Below are positions 5,940 through 8,968 of a DNA stretch of 8,968 nt, in pieces. A program made the position numbers and the translations under genes. Position 1 is the first letter of the stretch, and each line of letters begins with the position of its first letter. Under the pieces are notes generated by a model. The model ran no database searches. It was not told the DNA's origin and saw only the letters and a list, made by a program, of their open reading frames with translations. The stretch comes from Anaerolineae bacterium (lineage in GTDB: Bacteria; Chloroflexota; Anaerolineae; Aggregatilineales; UBA2796). The DNA is taken from positions 1 through 8,968 of the forward strand of contig JADZBY010000335.1 of NCBI GenBank assembly GCA_020851855.1, read 5' to 3'.

Positions 5940-8357
5940 CTACGCTCCCACCTGCACACGGTAGACCGCCCCGTTCTCCGCCTCAAAGCCGAACGCGCCG
6001 CCGTCCTGCGTCACCGCGAGCGCCTGCCCGGCCTCGTCCTGCACCTGCACCGACTCCGGCAGCGCCCCGCCGAAGCGCAGGCTCGCCCGCAGCCGGTCGC
6101 CCGCCTCGACGACGTACTCGACGGTGAAGGCCTGCCCGTGGAAGTGCAGCGGGCCGCACGCATAGCGCCTGCCCGGCGCGCAGAACGCCGCTGGCAGCGC
6201 CGGGGCGAGCACGAATCCGCCGCCGCCCCGCCCGCCCTCTTCCCGGAAGCCGATCATATTGCGCACCAGCAGCGTGGGCATGGTCGCGCCCCAGCCGTAA
6301 TGCTCGCAGCCGCCCGGATTGGCCGCGCCGTCGATGCTCAGCGGCCAGTATTCCGTCGCCACGCCCGGAATCCGGTAGTTGTAGCGCGCGGGCAGCCCCG
6401 GCGAGGCCACGCCCGTATGGTAATTCGGCGCGCTGGCGTCCGTCCGGGCATAGATGCGGTCGGCGGTCTGCGCCAGCACCTCGGCGCTCAAGAGGCGCAG
6501 GTCGCTATGAAAGGCCGCCTCGGTGTACGGGAACATAAACGACGGCCATTCCAGCCAGTGGCGCGGATTGGCCCGGAAGTGCTCGAATTTGTCCTTGATG
6601 CCCTCGATCTGCTCCGGCGTGGCCAGCCCAAGCGCCGCCGGGCTGAACATCATGATGTCGTAGTAGTCCTCGATCAGGATCGGCTGGCCGGTGGTCGCGT
6701 CGAAGTCGCGGAACCAGCCATCCACATACATCGACCGCACGCGCTGGAGCCGGTCATCGGCCTGGCGCTGCCAGTACGCCGCGCGCTCGGCGTCATTCAA
6801 GAGCCGCGCATAGTCCGCCATCGTCTGCATGGCGTGCGCCACCGAGGCTTCGATGTCCACCGTGCGCACGTCAAGCGTCGATGCGCCGGGCGTGTCGCCG
6901 CTGACGCGGAAGCGCTGCGAGCCGTCCTGCCCGGATTCCCAGCTACAATCGGCGTGGAACCAGCCCTCGGCGTCGGAGCGGTTGCGCTTCCACCATTCCA
7001 GGTAGCGCTCCAGGTACGGGAACAGCCGGGCCAGCCAGTGCACGTCGGGCGCACGCCGCAGCATGGACTGGATGACCAGGAAGGGGAAGCCCCAGTTTGG
7101 CCCGGTCCCACACTCCGAGCCGTTCTCGCTGATCATGTTCATGCTGCCGTCCTCGCGCGAGCAGGGCACGTTGTCCATCGGCGCATCGGCAAAGACGCCG
7201 AGCATGACCTCTTTGGCAAGCTCCATGTCCGCGTAGCTCAGGCACAGGGCGTCGAGCGCCGCCTCGCCCAGCACGGCGCGCGGCGAGTGAATCTGCATGG
7301 CGTCCCAATGGTGGCGGTAGATGCCGACCGGCGGGCGGATGGTCATGCGGATCGTCTCCAGGTCGTACAGCCAGCCGCGTTTCCACGCGCTCGGCCAGTC
7401 GCCGTCGAGCCGGGGCGCGCGCCGGTAGAACGCTTCGTCCTCGGCCAGTTTTTGCTGGATGCCGACCTGTGCGCCGCGCAAGCCCTCGCGCAGCGTTTCC
7501 AGCGCCGCCGCCTGGTTCACGCCGCGCGCCAGACACAGCATCAGCGTGTGCGACTCGCCCGCCGCCAGCGTGATCGGGTAGCTCAGGACGGCGGCAGCGT
7601 GATCTTCCAGCTCCGCGTCTACCTCGTCGGCGCGCATGTCGGGCCGGAAGCCGTTGGCGAACAGCCCGCGCGGGAAGCGCACCAGCGCGCCCTCGTTGCC
7701 GGACAGGTCATTTTGCCCGATCCAGCGCGCCAGTTCCGCCTCGGAGCCGGTCGCCTTGTACGCGCCGCTCTGGCGGTCCGCGCCGAGCGCGAACACGTCG
7801 CCATAAGCCCAGAACGTCGCCACGGCGGCATCCTCGACGGGCCGGTACAGCGCCCGCACGCCGTCGCAGCCCCAGTAGCGGTGGTCCGGGTAGCCATAGT
7901 CGTGGATGGCGTGCACGGTGCAGTCGCGCGGGGCGTCGGCGGTGTTGTGAAGCTCCAGGGCGCACAGCAGCGTGTGTTCACCGAGCAGCGCATACTTCGC
8001 GCTGAAGCGCACGCCGCGACACTCCGCGTCGTAGCTGATCAGGTGCTTCGTATGGTAACGCGAGACGCGCCGCACGCCGTGCTTCGCGTAATCGTCCACG
8101 CTGTGCAGCGCCAGGCCGTCGATGACCAGGCTCAGGCGCAGCAGGGACAGGTAACCCAGTTTGCGGAGGATAGTTCCCGCGTAGGTCCAGGGCAGGGCGC
8201 GCGCCCAGAAGCCGTGGCCGAGCGGCGGCACGCTGCGCAGAACGCCGCTGGGGTTGAGCGCCGCCGTGTGATACGGGTTGTCCAGGTAACCAAAGGGGGT
8301 GTAATCGTCCTGCGGAAAGCTCTCCGGCAGCCGGATGCGGGACATCGGACCAGGCAT
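5940..8357 (-). CDS. Six-hairpin glycoside hydrolase, GH63/GH37/MGH1-like
   Basis: An 805-residue protein with no signal peptide, so probably cytoplasmic. Residues about 1-310 form a beta-rich N-terminal region (GYPDHRYWGCDG at 155-166), as seen ahead of (alpha/alpha)6 barrels. Residues about 320-705 hold the barrel: GIYRHHWDAMQIHSPRAVLG (345-364), WESGQDGSQRF (473-483), EDYYDIMMFSPAALG (563-577), EWPSFMFPYTEAAF (603-616) and TEYWPLSIDG...EHYGWGATMPT (668-695). The ESGxDxSxRF block corresponds to the GH37/GH63 motif carrying the catalytic acid, making D478 the likely acid; E669, before YWPL and the HYGWG motif, is a candidate base. A small beta region (about 712-805) ends the protein. Start at 8357: GGAG (plus-strand CTCC, 8364-8367) lies 6 bases upstream; Met5 is an alternative. 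The likely role is hydrolysis of a short alpha-linked oligosaccharide or glycoside. The substrate cannot be told from the sequence, and no sugar transporter is adjacent. Confidence 0.82.
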   Translation of the reverse strand: MPGPMSRIRLPESFPQDDYTPFGYLDNPYHTAALNPSGVLRSVPPLGHGFWARALPWTYAGTILRKLGYLSLLRLSLVIDGLALHSVDDYAKHGVRRVSRYHTKHLISYDAECRGVRFSAKYALLGEHTLLCALELHNTADAPRDCTVHAIHDYGYPDHRYWGCDGVRALYRPVEDAAVATFWAYGDVFALGADRQSGAYKATGSEAELARWIGQNDLSGNEGALVRFPRGLFANGFRPDMRADEVDAELEDHAAAVLSYPITLAAGESHTLMLCLARGVNQAAALETLREGLRGAQVGIQQKLAEDEAFYRRAPRLDGDWPSAWKRGWLYDLETIRMTIRPPVGIYRHHWDAMQIHSPRAVLGEAALDALCLSYADMELAKEVMLGVFADAPMDNVPCSREDGSMNMISENGSECGTGPNWGFPFLVIQSMLRRAPDVHWLARLFPYLERYLEWWKRNRSDAEGWFHADCSWESGQDGSQRFRVSGDTPGASTLDVRTVDIEASVAHAMQTMADYARLLNDAERAAYWQRQADDRLQRVRSMYVDGWFRDFDATTGQPILIEDYYDIMMFSPAALGLATPEQIEGIKDKFEHFRANPRHWLEWPSFMFPYTEAAFHSDLRLLSAEVLAQTADRIYARTDASAPNYHTGVASPGLPARYNYRIPGVATEYWPLSIDGAANPGGCEHYGWGATMPTLLVRNMIGFREEGGRGGGGFVLAPALPAAFCAPGRRYACGPLHFHGQAFTVEYVVEAGDRLRASLRFGGALPESVQVQDEAGQALAVTQDGGAFGFEAENGAVYRVQVGA

Positions 8358-8627
8358 GCGTCACTCCGGGTAATTCAGGGGAATATCTCGACACATGCGG
8401 CGTAGTGTAACGTAAAACTCCTGACCCGTACCCCTCTTCTCTCAGGGCGCGGGGCGACAATACACATCGCGGGCGGGCGGACAACGCAGGCCTCGTTCCT
8501 ACACGACATCGTAGGGACAACGCAGGCGTTGTCCGCCCGTTTCTCCCCTCGTGCGCTCCCGATGCGAGAGCGGCGATGGAGTTACACTGATGAGTGCGTG
8601 TTCTATTCAAGAACGGCAGGAGTACCC
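8358..8627. other. Divergent intergenic region between hydrolase and nucleotidyltransferase genes
   Basis: This 270-bp stretch holds the ribosome binding sites of both divergent genes and the 66-bp repeat element described separately. TTACACT, a plausible -10-like heptamer, occurs on the minus strand (8404-8410, ahead of the hydrolase) and on the plus strand (8582-8588, ahead of the nucleotidyltransferase). Neither has a recognisable -35 at proper spacing, so promoter calls are weak. GTTC/GAAC around TATTCAA (8600-8614) forms a small inverted repeat just before the plus-strand Shine-Dalgarno. No coding frame looks real here. Confidence 0.4.
8474..8539. repeat. 66-bp element with 13-bp terminal inverted repeats and internal direct repeats
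   Basis: CGGGCGGACAACG (8474-8486) and CGTTGTCCGCCCG (8527-8539) are perfect inverted repeats. Inside, CCTAC (8498-8502) pairs with GTAGG (8511-8515). The 13-mer GGACAACGCAGGC occurs twice in direct orientation (8479-8491 and 8515-8527), and the right copy itself forms a tight hairpin GGACAACG/CGTTGTCC with loop CAGG (8515-8534). The size and architecture suit a dispersed REP/MITE-like element. There is no transposase nearby and no clear target-site duplication. Confidence 0.65.
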
Positions 8628-8968
8628 ATGCAGACCGTTGACTATTGGGCCTTTATTGATGCCCTGCGCACCCGTCTCGAAGCCGATCCGCGCGTCGTGG
8701 GGCTGGTGCTGCTCGGCTCCACGGCGGACAAGAGCCACGCGCCCGACGAATACTCCGACCACGACTTTTTCGTGATCACGACGCCCGGCGCACAGGAACA
8801 CTTCCGCACCCACCTGGACTGGCTGCCCGATCCGGACTCCATCGTGCTGGCGGTCCGGGAGACGGCGCACGGGTTGAAGATTCTGTATACGAGCGGTCAC
8901 ATCCTGGAATTTGCCGTTTTCGACCTGGCCGAGATCGGCGCGGCGACGGTCAACGACTTTGCCATCGC
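8628..8968 (+). CDS. Nucleotidyltransferase-fold protein (N-terminal part, runs off the right edge)
   Basis: The first 113 codons of a gene starting MQTVDYWAFIDALRTRLEAD, with AGGAG at 8618-8622, 5 bases before the ATG. A hydrophobic strand leads to LLGSTADKSHAPDEYSDHDF (residues 29-48). Gly-Ser followed by Ser-Asp-x-Asp is the active-site signature of the polymerase-beta-type nucleotidyltransferase superfamily, in which the two Asp residues bind the metal ions that catalyse nucleotidyl transfer. The spacing between GS and SDxD (11 residues) is a little longer than in minimal MNT toxin-antitoxin enzymes and fits better a free-standing NTase of the aminoglycoside-adenylyltransferase-like kind. 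The C-terminal domain that would decide the substrate is outside the window, so function (antibiotic modification, tRNA-directed or other) is left open. Confidence 0.7.
   Translation, partial: MQTVDYWAFIDALRTRLEADPRVVGLVLLGSTADKSHAPDEYSDHDFFVITTPGAQEHFRTHLDWLPDPDSIVLAVRETAHGLKILYTSGHILEFAVFDLAEIGAATVNDFAI

Noticed and set aside
5703..8405. A 900-codon open frame on the plus strand, opposite the glycoside hydrolase
   Set aside because: The translation is Arg/Ala/His-rich without domain motifs and runs across CRISPR repeats, while the minus-strand frame has coherent catalytic motifs and a proper ribosome binding site. It is a GC-driven antisense shadow.
8628..8968. MNT/HEPN toxin-antitoxin pair at the right edge
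   Set aside because: The visible nucleotidyltransferase is cut off, its GS-to-SDxD spacing is longer than usual for minimal MNT proteins, and no HEPN partner is visible, so the pairing cannot be supported.

Overview
The window looks like chromosomal DNA of a high-GC bacterium, most likely a member of the Chloroflexota (Anaerolineae-like). The grounds are GC-rich codon use, a Thr/Pro/Ala-rich protein tail of a kind common in that phylum, the GldA/GldG/DUF4340 gene set, and GC-rich palindromic intergenic repeats. This is an inference from style; no rRNA or marker gene is present.

Layout. Positions 1-158 hold the C-terminus of a DppC/OppC-type peptide ABC permease, closed by a strong hairpin terminator (about 191-243). 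A 266-bp intergenic stretch with a possible promoter and small hairpins leads into a three-gene plus-strand operon (425-5505). Its genes are a GldA-like ABC ATPase, a 971-residue fusion of a GldF-like ABC-2 permease with a GldG-like auxiliary domain, and a membrane-anchored DUF4340 protein. Spacing is 31 bp and then 1 bp, and every start has a good Shine-Dalgarno sequence. Together they should form one envelope complex: cytoplasmic ATPase, membrane channel, and two extracytoplasmic parts held by single membrane anchors.

The convergent gap 5506-5939 holds the most unusual material. There is a TATAAT box, then a 14-bp inverted repeat that merges into a tiny CRISPR array. The array has two full 37-bp repeats, two half-degenerate end repeats and three spacers, with no cas genes in view. 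A nested palindromic element (5833-5938) follows.

On the minus strand, 8357-5940 encodes an 805-residue cytoplasmic six-hairpin glycoside hydrolase of the GH63/GH37/MGH1-like type with recognisable catalytic motifs. A 270-bp divergent intergenic region follows, carrying a 66-bp element of nested inverted and direct repeats. The window ends inside a plus-strand gene for a nucleotidyltransferase-fold protein (8628 to the edge).

The strongest candidates for something new are the cas-less, two-end-eroded mini-CRISPR with a hairpin in place of half of its first repeat, and the permease-GldG fusion, which also appears to carry a tandem duplication of its extracytoplasmic domain. No complete new defence or biosynthetic system is visible.
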